From assembly GCA_023415635.1 (NCBI GenBank), contig JAEZJV010000003.1:59563-123562 (forward strand): 64,000 nt of DNA, written 5' to 3'. Below, piece by piece: positions 38,254 to 46,143 of the stretch. The translations under genes and the position numbers were made by a program. The notes beneath the pieces are model-generated. The model worked only from the letters and a program-made list of their open reading frames with translations. It was not told where the DNA came from and searched no databases. Origin of the DNA: Bacillota bacterium. GTDB lineage: Bacteria; Bacillota; Clostridia; Lachnospirales; Lachnospiraceae. Numbering within the stretch: position 1 is the first letter of the stretch; every line of letters starts with the position of its first letter.

Positions 38254-38550
38254 TCAGCAAGACCAGATCCAAGGGAGATCACTGGCAACCTCTAGCCCAT
38301 CATCGGCGGAAGCAGACCAGATCCAAGGGAGATCACTGGCAACCTCTAACTCATCATCAACGGAAGCAGACCAGATCCAAGGGAGATCACTGGCAACCTC
38401 TAGCTCATCATCAGCGGAAGCAGACCAGATCCAAGGAAGATCACTGGCATAAGTTTCTCCACCACTTACCTGAGACTTTACTAATACGAGTGTCAATACC
38501 ATAAGCATAACAAGAGCAGCTGCAGCAATAATACTTTTTTTCGTTTTCAT
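38254..38550 (-). CDS. secreted repeat-peptide precursor (candidate pheromone)
   Basis: This 98-residue precursor has a basic start and hydrophobic signal-like segment (KKSIIAAAALVMLMVLTLVL, residues 4-23). It then has four copies of SDLPWIWS at residues 36-43, 54-61, 72-79 and 90-97, linked by the acidic spacer ASxDDxLEVA, an 18-residue period. GGAGGT precedes ATG 38550; an earlier in-frame ATG at 38565 lies inside that ribosome site. It converges with two RRNPP-like regulators. Export and cutting into short DLPWIW-containing peptides is inferred from the design. No modification enzyme or dedicated exporter is adjacent, so a RiPP is less likely. I know no named family with this repeat. Confidence 0.85.
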   Translation of the reverse strand: MKTKKSIIAAAALVMLMVLTLVLVKSQVSGGETYASDLPWIWSASADDELEVASDLPWIWSASVDDELEVASDLPWIWSASADDGLEVASDLPWIWSC

Positions 38551-38606
38551 TTTTCGTACCTCCATATTTTTTAGGTGTTTGGGAAATTGTTTTTTTGTTA
38601 ACTTTG

Positions 38607-38638
38607 AATTAAAAACACGTATATACGTGTTTTTAATT
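38607..38638. promoter_or_regulatory. perfect 32-bp palindrome, candidate operator
   Basis: A perfect inverted repeat with centre ACACGTATATACGTGT extends 16 bases each way. It lies 57 bases upstream of the peptide precursor and 159 bases upstream of the EAL gene, in their shared 5' region. Nine bases (TATATACGT) recur at 36309-36317 just before regulator 1. An RRNPP regulator binding here is inference. Confidence 0.6.
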
Positions 38639-38673
38639 TTGGTATATGCAAATTATATGACTGCAAAATATGA

Positions 38674-38727
38674 AAAACCATGTCGTCTTTGGAAAAGTTT
38701 TAAATTTTCCGATTACGACATGGTTTT
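38674..38727. terminator. 13-bp hairpin in the precursor/EAL intergenic region
   Basis: AAAACCATGTCGT and ACGACATGGTTTT pair perfectly, with GGAAAA/TTTTCC inside. Flanking A and T runs fit a bidirectional terminator insulating the two divergent genes, or an attenuator in one leader. Confidence 0.55.
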
Positions 38728-38796
38728 ATGATTCTATATCATTTATTATAAACTTGGTAAATTACTCATGTAAAATCAGAACAAGAGAGAAATGAT

Positions 38797-40104
38797 ATGG
38801 GAAAAGCGAGAATAAGGTCTGCAATTTCTGATGAGCTGACTGGATTAACTCATTTGAATTTACTTAATGAAATTTTAGCGGAATATATTTTAAATAATGC
38901 TTGCAGTAATATGGCGGGAGAGGACAAATTTGCGCTTGCATATCTTGACATTAATCAATTTTCATACATGAATGAGACCTATGGCTACAGAATTTGCGAT
39001 GAAGTGATAAAATGTGTTTCTGAATATCTGAATAGTAAGGTTCAGAAACCGAATTATGTTTTCAGAATTACCAGTGATAAGTTTGTTATTTTATTTACAG
39101 CCATAGCATCGGAAGATGTTTTGTATGAAGGCATCAGTGATATTATTAATGAAGGCTGTAAGGTTAAAATTTTCGAGCATATGTTTTATGTTACCATGAG
39201 CGTGGGAGTAGCATTCTATCCTGAGCATGGCGTTGATATTGCCACACTGATCAAGAAGGCCGAGGTAGCTAATTACTTTTCCAAGAAGGCGGAAATAGAT
39301 ATTAATATATATAGTGATGAATTACAGAAGAATATTGTGGATCAGATACAGATGATCAACAGACTTCAGAAGGGGATTGAGAAAGAAGAATTTACTCTGT
39401 TCTATCAACCGGAGTATAATTTATATACCAATGAAATCATTGGAGCGGAAGCACTGGTTAGGTGGCCTCAGCCGTTGAGTGGTTTCATATCTCCTGATAT
39501 CTTCATTCCGATTGCCGAAAGGTCTAAACAGATTTACATGTTGGAGCGCTGGATTGTCAATAAGGCTCTTCAACAGAAGGAGCAGTGGGAGCAAGAGGGG
39601 TTTGGGCATATAGAGTTATCGATTAATCTTTCAAGCAAGACCCTGGAAAGTGAAAGCAATTTTCAAAAAATTGAAGAGATCATAGCATCTCATAACATTA
39701 ATTATTCTCAGGTGGTTTTTGAGATTACAGAAACGGTGATTTTATCTCAGGTAAACGTGGCTATTGAAAGACTGAACCGGCTCAGAAGCTATGGAATCAA
39801 GATTGCACTTGACGATTTTGGAACAGGTTATTCATCGCTGACACATATCATGAAATTACCGATAGATATCATTAAGATAGACAGAAGCTTCATTAAATCA
39901 ATACCATATGGAAATGAAGAGACGGCAATTACGCATAACATGATCTCCTTGGCACATGATTTGAATTATCGGGTCGTTGCGGAAGGAATAGAGACACAGG
40001 AGCAGCTGGATTACTTGAAAGAGATATCCTGCGAACGAGGACAGGGCTTTCTTCTATGTAAGCCTATTACTTCGGAACAGCTTGGAAAGCTTTTAGTTTT
40101 ATAG
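38797..40104 (+). CDS. cyclic-di-GMP phosphodiesterase, degenerate GGDEF plus EAL
   Basis: In this 435-residue cytoplasmic protein the GGDEF domain (residues about 10-170) has ITSDKF where GGDEF should be, so synthase activity is unlikely. The EAL domain (about 180-435) keeps EALVRW near 214, FEITET near 305, ALDDFGTGYSSL near 330 and KIDRSFI near 360, so it should hydrolyse cyclic-di-GMP. No membrane segment or other sensor domain is present. It diverges from the peptide precursor across a 246-base region with a 32-bp palindrome and ends at a clear terminator. Confidence 0.88.
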   Translation: MGKARIRSAISDELTGLTHLNLLNEILAEYILNNACSNMAGEDKFALAYLDINQFSYMNETYGYRICDEVIKCVSEYLNSKVQKPNYVFRITSDKFVILFTAIASEDVLYEGISDIINEGCKVKIFEHMFYVTMSVGVAFYPEHGVDIATLIKKAEVANYFSKKAEIDINIYSDELQKNIVDQIQMINRLQKGIEKEEFTLFYQPEYNLYTNEIIGAEALVRWPQPLSGFISPDIFIPIAERSKQIYMLERWIVNKALQQKEQWEQEGFGHIELSINLSSKTLESESNFQKIEEIIASHNINYSQVVFEITETVILSQVNVAIERLNRLRSYGIKIALDDFGTGYSSLTHIMKLPIDIIKIDRSFIKSIPYGNEETAITHNMISLAHDLNYRVVAEGIETQEQLDYLKEISCERGQGFLLCKPITSEQLGKLLVL

Positions 40105-40175
40105 CTGTCCACGGCATTAATATGTATGTTACTATAGCATTTGCTGTATTTTCAGCAATAGGCGTTTGGGGAATA

Positions 40176-40208
40176 AAAAGGGTGACAATTCTGTTGTCAC
40201 CCTTTTTG
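40176..40208 (+). terminator. terminator after EAL gene
   Basis: AAAAAGGGTGACA and TGTCACCCTTTTT form a near-perfect 13-bp stem with a 7-base loop. Confidence 0.88.
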
Positions 40209-40404
40209 CAATTGTGTGAATAGGCGGTTAATCGTGGGTAATAGCTGATAGGACCCTTCGATAGACTACACCTGAAAGCTGTTCTCTGCCACACAAATAG
40301 TGTATGTTATCAGGTTCCGCTTTACGTAATTTGTAGATATAAGCTTATTAAAGCTGATAGATTTAGAAAGACAAGAATTTATTTCCAGTAACTATAAAAA
40401 ACTA

Positions 40405-40435
40405 TTGACTATGACGCTGGGTCATAGTGTAATCT
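40405..40435 (+). promoter_or_regulatory. MerR-type promoter with long spacer and palindromic operator
   Basis: TTGACT (40405-40410) and TAATCT (40430-40435) are 19 bp apart. The spacer carries the perfect inverted repeat CTATGAC-GCTGG-GTCATAG (40409-40427). This is the standard architecture for MerR-family activation by DNA untwisting. Confidence 0.82.
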
Positions 40436-40457
40436 AAGGATGAAGGAGGTAATAGAG

Positions 40458-41300
40458 ATGACTATTCATGAATTGGCCAATTTCACAGGTAGCAGTATAA
40501 GAACGTTACATTATTATGATAAGATCGGATTATTAAAACCATGCTGTGTAGAACCGAATGGATATCGGAAGTACAACGAGGCTTCGCTTTTGCGGCTACA
40601 GCAGATTATGTTTTATAAAGAGATGGATTTGCCATTACAAACTATTAAAAATATATTGAATCAACCTGATTTTGACCGGAAGGAAGCAATCAAGGAGCAA
40701 AAGGAATTACTTCTGGCAAAGAGAAACCGCCTTACCAGGCTGATTGAACAGATGGATCAAATCCTGAAAGGAGAGGATATCTTGGATTTCAGCATATTTG
40801 AACATAATGAGCTGGAGGAAGTATTAAGAAACAGGCTGATGCAGTTGGACGAGGATTACCAACAGACCTTAATCAATCAATATGGGAGTCTCGATGCTTT
40901 TATCAGACAAATACTGGAGAATGGGGATAAAATTAAAGAATCCGCTGTAAAGTATTACGGGAGCGTCAGGAAATATATCGAAGCTCTTAAGAAATCACCG
41001 CCCATCTCAAGGGAAGGTATGGGGAAAATGCAGCTAAAATTAGATGATATTTTTCGGAGGATTGCCTCCTATAAAGAGACAGGTGATGAGAGCCAGCCGG
41101 AGCTACAGAAGCTTATTATAGAGTGGAAGAGTACATTTTCAGAGCTAAGTCAGATGGAGGACATCACAGAACTGTTCCGTAATATTTATCATGGCTACAT
41201 GGAGTCTCCTGAAATTATCAAAGCAATGGATGAAATCTATGGCGTAGGCTCGTCTGTATTTGTTGGTAAAGCAATGGAATATTGCGATACGAGGCTATAA
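40458..41300 (+). CDS. MerR-family regulator with TipAS-like domain
   Basis: The 280-residue protein has an N-terminal MerR HTH (IHELANFTGSSIRTLHYYDK, then GYRKYNEASLLRLQQI), a dimerisation helix to about 105, and a helical C-terminal domain of the TipAS type, which binds thiopeptides or other drugs in relatives. AAGGAGGT lies before ATG 40458; an upstream in-frame ATG at 40440 precedes that site. Its own promoter carries the MerR-type palindrome, so it is probably autoregulated. No target drug-resistance gene is adjacent. Confidence 0.88.
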   Translation: MTIHELANFTGSSIRTLHYYDKIGLLKPCCVEPNGYRKYNEASLLRLQQIMFYKEMDLPLQTIKNILNQPDFDRKEAIKEQKELLLAKRNRLTRLIEQMDQILKGEDILDFSIFEHNELEEVLRNRLMQLDEDYQQTLINQYGSLDAFIRQILENGDKIKESAVKYYGSVRKYIEALKKSPPISREGMGKMQLKLDDIFRRIASYKETGDESQPELQKLIIEWKSTFSELSQMEDITELFRNIYHGYMESPEIIKAMDEIYGVGSSVFVGKAMEYCDTRL

Positions 41301-41317
41301 TTGCTTATTTTAAAACG

Positions 41318-41345
41318 TAGCGGCTCCATTTTTGCGGAGCCGCTA
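41318..41345 (+). terminator. terminator after MerR gene
   Basis: TAGCGGCTCC and GGAGCCGCTA form a perfect 10-bp stem followed by TTTAT. Confidence 0.8.
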
Positions 41346-41444
41346 TTTATCAAGAATTCCTTATATCATAATCCATTTATATATAAAATTTTCAGGGCTT
41401 TAACCTATAATTCATATTCACAATATAACATACTCACGATAAGT

Positions 41445-41900
41445 TTAGGCTAATTCTATGGAATAAACATATTCATGATAATTCTTAGATCGATATTCAT
41501 CTATCTTATTCAGTGTACTGTTGTTTTCCTTTGCTATACGTTCGAATAATTTCTGACTTGCCTCATTCTCACCGTGAATGGATAATTCTAATCGATTAAA
41601 AGCCTTAAGCTTTGCCTCTTCTATAATGCGATTCACTAATAAGGACGCAATTTTTTTACCACGATAATCAGAAGCCACTACGATTTGCCAAATAAAATAG
41701 CATTTCTTATCTAGGGATGGGAGAGCACAGATAAATCCTATAATCCTGTTACTGTCCGTTACTATATAATTACTCGATGAGAAGTACTCCTCCATGATCC
41801 AATAAACGTAATCATGATGGGGAAGAACATAAGGTTCTCCGCTTACAATCAATTCTGAAACCTCGGGAATAGCTTCTTTCTTCAAATTTGTAATTTCCAT
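41445..41900 (-). CDS. GNAT-family N-acetyltransferase (EctA-like)
   Basis: From ATG 41900 the protein has 151 residues. The acetyl-CoA site appears as FIWQIVVASDYRGKKIASLL near residues 70-90, a pattern close to diaminobutyrate acetyltransferase (EctA), and SIHGENEASQKLFERI follows. AAAGGAT precedes ATG 41900, whereas ATG 41930 lacks a ribosome site. No ectoine genes are near, so the substrate is unknown. It is an isolated gene. Confidence 0.78.
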   Translation of the reverse strand: MEITNLKKEAIPEVSELIVSGEPYVLPHHDYVYWIMEEYFSSSNYIVTDSNRIIGFICALPSLDKKCYFIWQIVVASDYRGKKIASLLVNRIIEEAKLKAFNRLELSIHGENEASQKLFERIAKENNSTLNKIDEYRSKNYHEYVYSIELA

Positions 41901-42115
41901 ATTAGGATCCTTTCCAAGCATGTAATTCATTACTCAAAATCAAACCAATAAAATATAATTTTGTAGGAATTAAGACAGATCGTCAACCAGTCTAGTATCA
42001 TTGTATCATTTACTTACCTCTGTAGCAATATATTCCAACTGAGCCTGCATATTGATATGCCTCTCCATCCCTATAGAAGTTAGGGGAATTAATAAAAAAA
42101 ATAAATGTTTTAAGG

Positions 42116-42165
42116 TTGACAAAGAAAATGAAATCATATATAATTCTAAAACATATAATACATAT
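42116..42165 (+). promoter_or_regulatory. promoter of the amidohydrolase-ABC operon with possible operator
   Basis: TTGACA (42116-42121), 17 bp, TATAAT (42139-42144) is a consensus promoter. CTAAAACATATAATACATAT at 42146-42165 overlaps the expected start and recurs (18 of 20 bases) at 43532-43551 before the second gene. Confidence 0.75.
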
Positions 42166-42198
42166 TTATAAAGTATGATATAAGGAGAGGGTGAGAGA

Positions 42199-43518
42199 AT
42201 GAATCTGATTGAAGATAAAATCGTCAGGTTGATTGATGAGAATAGGGATACGATAATTCAATTCGCCAGAGATGTTTATGATCACGCTGAATTAGGTTAC
42301 AAGGAGTTTCGTACTTCCGAGAAATTTATTAAGTTTATGGAGGATTTGAAGCTGCCTGTTGAGAGAAATTTGGCCGTGACAGGTGCAAAAGCATATTTTC
42401 ACACGGAAAAGGCAGACAATATATCTCTGGCACTGATTGGAGAGCTGGACGCTCTTAGAATTCCACAGCATTCCCATGTGAACAAGGAGACCCAGGCAGC
42501 TCATTGCTGTGGTCATCATGCACAATTGGCAGGGGTTATAGGGGCTTCAATTGCTCTCACGGATGAGGAAGTGGCACATGAACTGGATGGACAGCTCGTA
42601 TTCTTTGCTGTACCGGCTGAGGAATATGGCGAGGTAGAATTCAAAAACAAATTGATTGAAGATAATATCATTCAATACGGCGGAGGAAAATGTGAATTAA
42701 TCCGTATCGGTGCTTTTGAGGATATTGACTTAAGCCTGGCACACCATTCTACTACCAGGGGTATTTCCTTCGGTAGCGGAAGCTGCAATGGATTTGTATC
42801 CAAGGTTATCAAAATCAAAGGGAAGGCAGCACATGCAGCGGCTTGTCCTGAACAAGGAATCAATGCTTTATCGGCAGCTTCTCTTGGATTGCAGGCACTG
42901 GGATTTAATAGGGAAACCTTTCGTGATGAGGATCATGTCAGGGTTCACCCGATCATGACCAAAGGAGGAGATCTGGTCAACGTGGTTCCAGATGATGTTG
43001 TACTGGAGACACTGGTAAGAGGTAAAACCCTAGAAGCCTTTCAGGATGCCTCGGTAAAGACGGATCGTTCGTTTAAGGCAGGGGCATATGCCCTTGGTGC
43101 AGGATATCGTATTGAGACAATGCCCGGTTATCTGCCGGGCTTATATCAAAAATTTCCTGAAGAAATAGTTGAACTGGCAAAAGAGCTTTTGGGTAAGGAT
43201 AATGTGAAGGAAGCTGATACGGATTATCATGGCAATGGTTCAACCGATGTCGGTGATGTCCAGCATATCATGCCGGTGCTGAGCTTTCAAACCGGCGGAA
43301 CGATTGGTGGATTCCATCAGGTTGACTTTGATATAGTGGATGAAGAAGAAGCATACATAATCACAGCAAAGCTTTTTGCATTAAGTGCATATCGTCTGTT
43401 AAGAAATGGCGCAACACTTGCTAAGCAGGAGGTGGCTTCCTACCAGCCCATATTTAAAACAAAGGAAGAATATATAGCCTTCATGAATCAGTTTAACCAT
43501 ATTGAAGAAAGCGAATAA
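42199..43518 (+). CDS. M20 family amidohydrolase/peptidase
   Basis: This 439-residue zinc-dependent hydrolase is of the AbgB/HipO-like M20D group. Metal-site candidates are CCGHHAQ near residue 105, PAEEYGE near 139, the later AHHSTT, and the C-terminal FHQVDFD. The middle lid domain contains KIKGKAAHAAACPEQG. Such enzymes split N-acyl or N-carbamoyl amino acids and dipeptide-like amides. AAGGAGAGGG precedes the ATG. As first gene of a six-gene operon with an importer and an ATC-hydrolase-like protein, it likely processes the imported compound. Confidence 0.88.
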   Translation: MNLIEDKIVRLIDENRDTIIQFARDVYDHAELGYKEFRTSEKFIKFMEDLKLPVERNLAVTGAKAYFHTEKADNISLALIGELDALRIPQHSHVNKETQAAHCCGHHAQLAGVIGASIALTDEEVAHELDGQLVFFAVPAEEYGEVEFKNKLIEDNIIQYGGGKCELIRIGAFEDIDLSLAHHSTTRGISFGSGSCNGFVSKVIKIKGKAAHAAACPEQGINALSAASLGLQALGFNRETFRDEDHVRVHPIMTKGGDLVNVVPDDVVLETLVRGKTLEAFQDASVKTDRSFKAGAYALGAGYRIETMPGYLPGLYQKFPEEIVELAKELLGKDNVKEADTDYHGNGSTDVGDVQHIMPVLSFQTGGTIGGFHQVDFDIVDEEEAYIITAKLFALSAYRLLRNGATLAKQEVASYQPIFKTKEEYIAFMNQFNHIEESE

Positions 43519-43572
43519 ACTGCTTTATATCCTAAAACATATATAACATATATTAATAGAAGGAGAATGTGG

Positions 43573-44112
43573 ATGGGAAAAGACAATTTTAAAATTGAAG
43601 GATATGTACCAAAGGAAGTTGCGGTAAATGAGGTTAGAAAGGCAGCTAGACAATTCGCATTACTTTATTTTCACTTCAGTAAGGTATTGTATGAGCGTTT
43701 TGGACTTGAGAAAGCAAAAGAAATCATTCAGCAGGCCGTATTTGAACAGGCAATTGATCGGTCTGACCAGCTGAAGGAGAATGCAGTCAAACTGGGTCTT
43801 GGTACAGATACAGTAGAAAGTTTTATCAAGGTAATTGACTTACCCTTTATGGGATGGATACCCGAGTGGGGGGAGGACCATTGCCCATACGGTGAGGTCT
43901 GGAGAGAGTATATTAGCAAATATGAATGGTTTAGAGAGATCGCTCCCTTCTATTGTGATGTGATTGATACAACAACAATTGAAAACTTTACGGGACATCT
44001 GTCCCATAGAATTTTACAGAACGTAATACTTTCCGGTGACAGCTGTAAAAGAGAGTACTTTGAAAGCGATCAGATCAAGAAGGGAGAGTTTACCTATGGC
44101 AAAAAGGAATAG
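43573..44112 (+). CDS. ATC-hydrolase-like protein
   Basis: The 179-residue protein carries PEWGEDHCPYGEVWREYISK and a Cys/Asp-rich pattern near FYCDVIDTT. This resembles the L-2-amino-thiazoline-4-carboxylate hydrolase family, which opens a thiazoline ring on the way to cysteine; many members have unknown substrates. AGGAG lies 7 bases before ATG 43573; ATG 43567 is too close. The gene lies between the amidohydrolase and the permease, whose start overlaps its end by 17 bases, so it belongs to the uptake and breakdown operon. Confidence 0.68.
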   Translation: MGKDNFKIEGYVPKEVAVNEVRKAARQFALLYFHFSKVLYERFGLEKAKEIIQQAVFEQAIDRSDQLKENAVKLGLGTDTVESFIKVIDLPFMGWIPEWGEDHCPYGEVWREYISKYEWFREIAPFYCDVIDTTTIENFTGHLSHRILQNVILSGDSCKREYFESDQIKKGEFTYGKKE

Positions 44113-44887
44113 TCGTATACCCAAGAAAAAAACCTTTACAGTTATTACAGTCCTTCAATTATTGACAACAGCTGTTATTTTGATCTATATGCAAATTGCA
44201 GTCGATTCCGGCAGGGTGCCAAAGGTTTTCCTTGCCTCACCAACCTCAATCGTGAAAAAAGGTATCGATACTATATTGGATGGTACATTGTTACCTCATC
44301 TGATTATTACGATGGAGGAAGTGTTGGTAGGTTATGGACTATCCATTATCGTCGGAGTATTCTTTGGATTGATATGGGTTCTGTTTCCTGCAGTCGAAGA
44401 ATATATGAATGTCTTCTGTGCTGCAATAATGGCTGTGCCAAAGACAGCAATCCTTCCATTGCTCATCCTTTGGTTTGGCATTGGTTTTCAGTCAAAGGTC
44501 ATTTTAATTTTTCTATTTGGTGTGTTTACAATTTTATACAATACGGTAACCGGAGCGAAGCAATGTAAAATAGAATACTTAAAGGTTGCCAGTGTATTCC
44601 AGGCGACTCGCTTTCAAAAGGTATTTAAGGTAATCATACCGGCAGCACTTCCATCGATTTTTAATGGTCTTCGACTGGCAGCAGCTACTGCATTGACCGG
44701 AGTGGTATTTTCGGAAATGCAGGCTGCAAAAGCAGGACTGGGCTACTTGTTATCCCAGGCACATTCACTGCTCAATACGCCGCTTATGTTCTTTGTTATC
44801 ATTTTGGTAACGATAATTTCGGTACTCCTTGTAAAGCTGATTTCGATTATTGAATATCTGCTGTGTCATAAGTTTCGGCGGGTATAA
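44096..44887 (+). CDS. ABC importer permease (SsuC/TauC type)
   Basis: The 263-residue protein has six membrane segments and the cytoplasmic loop motif for the ATPase (KVASVFQATRFQKVFKVIIP, then SIFNGLRLAAATALTGVV). The pattern is that of the sulfonate/nitrate/taurine group. GGGAGAG precedes ATG 44096; the upstream extension of the frame overlaps the previous gene. It works with the binding protein and ATPase that follow. Confidence 0.9.
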   Translation: MAKRNSRIPKKKTFTVITVLQLLTTAVILIYMQIAVDSGRVPKVFLASPTSIVKKGIDTILDGTLLPHLIITMEEVLVGYGLSIIVGVFFGLIWVLFPAVEEYMNVFCAAIMAVPKTAILPLLILWFGIGFQSKVILIFLFGVFTILYNTVTGAKQCKIEYLKVASVFQATRFQKVFKVIIPAALPSIFNGLRLAAATALTGVVFSEMQAAKAGLGYLLSQAHSLLNTPLMFFVIILVTIISVLLVKLISIIEYLLCHKFRRV

Positions 44888-45019
44888 TTGCTTAACAGGT
44901 AAATCGTACGGCATATAATCAGACATAGGCAATACTCAGGTGATTTAAAAGCTTTAGTAACAGGAAATGTATATAGGAATAAAGAACAACTAACAAGAAG
45001 ATTGAATAGGAAAAGGAGA

Positions 45020-46132
45020 ATGAAAGTGAAAAGAAAACTTTTAATGATGACTTTAATTGTAGGGTTATTAATGGGAATGCTGTCAGGATGCAAAAATACT
45101 GCAAGTGAGGATAATAATTCGTCTACAGACCAACAGGCTACAGCCACTCAGGCTGCCGAAAAGACATCGTCTACAACAGTGATTGCAGAAGACACGGATG
45201 GTATTGAACCGATCGTACTTCGAGCTTGCTTTGCTCAAGGTATGACCGGAGCAGTGAATAACTTTGCTATTGAAAAGGGTCTCTACAAAGCACTTGGCAT
45301 CGAATTTGATAATATTCAGAATAAGGAAGGAAACGCAGGTGTGCTTTCCCTGATTACCAGAGGTGAAATTGATATTGCAGACGGTGACCCCAGTTCTTAT
45401 ATTCCAGGTATCTATAACGGTGTTCCTGGTAAGCTGGTAGGTAATATGTGGAGATATTCAGGGTGTTACTGGCTAATTGCCAACAAGGATATTCAAAGCT
45501 TTGAGGATTTAAAGGGTAAGACAATCGGTGCACAGGGTGCTGCAGGTGGTATGAGACTTTCTGTTTTGAAAATGCTTGAAAAAAATGATATCAGTACGGA
45601 TGAAGTAACACTGGTAGCCAATGGTGTATATCAGGATGCTTACGCTACATTCCTGTCAGGTGAAGTAGATGCCACAATTATCCATAATCCCTTTGCAACT
45701 CTTGCAGAAGCTGAAGGAATAGGGAATATTCTCGGAAGAGCATGGGACTACATTCCTGATTATTATACAGGAACTATCATAGCAAGTAACGAAATTATCA
45801 ACAATGAACCTGAAAAACTACAGAGATTTATTACAGCATACTATCAGGTACATGAACAAGTTAAGAAGGAATATTTTGATGAATTTATTGACTGGGCTGC
45901 TCAGAAGATGAATACTACTTCGGATATTATGAGAACAGCAGTGAACTCAGAGATTGATGTATGGTTTGATTATCCGGTAATACCGGAAGAACGTCTGAAA
46001 ACTACGTTCAAATACTTGAAGGAATATGGCTGGATTGAAGATGATGTAGATTATTCGGAAACCTATACCAATGAATTTGCTCAGGCAGCAGCGGAAACAC
46101 TTGGACTGACAGATCCGGAAAAAAACAAGTAA
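45020..46132 (+). CDS. ABC importer substrate-binding lipoprotein (SsuA/TauA/NMT1-like)
   Basis: The 370-residue protein has a lipoprotein signal ending LMGMLSGC, a Ser/Thr-rich linker, and an SsuA/NMT1-type two-lobe domain (RACFAQGMTGAVNNFAIEKG; IANKDIQSFEDLKGKTIGAQ; FLSGEVDATIIHNPFATLAE). It captures the substrate outside the membrane. The start could be ATG 45020 or GTG 45026, the latter better spaced from GGAG. It lies between the permease and ATPase genes. Confidence 0.9.
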   Translation: MKVKRKLLMMTLIVGLLMGMLSGCKNTASEDNNSSTDQQATATQAAEKTSSTTVIAEDTDGIEPIVLRACFAQGMTGAVNNFAIEKGLYKALGIEFDNIQNKEGNAGVLSLITRGEIDIADGDPSSYIPGIYNGVPGKLVGNMWRYSGCYWLIANKDIQSFEDLKGKTIGAQGAAGGMRLSVLKMLEKNDISTDEVTLVANGVYQDAYATFLSGEVDATIIHNPFATLAEAEGIGNILGRAWDYIPDYYTGTIIASNEIINNEPEKLQRFITAYYQVHEQVKKEYFDEFIDWAAQKMNTTSDIMRTAVNSEIDVWFDYPVIPEERLKTTFKYLKEYGWIEDDVDYSETYTNEFAQAAAETLGLTDPEKNK

Positions 46133-46143
46133 GGGAGTAATAT

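Noticed and set aside
38254..38550. Reading the repeat gene as a modified peptide (RiPP) precursor
   Set aside because: No radical-SAM, cyclase or dedicated peptidase/exporter gene lies next to it, whereas two peptide-type regulators do; kept only as a weaker alternative.
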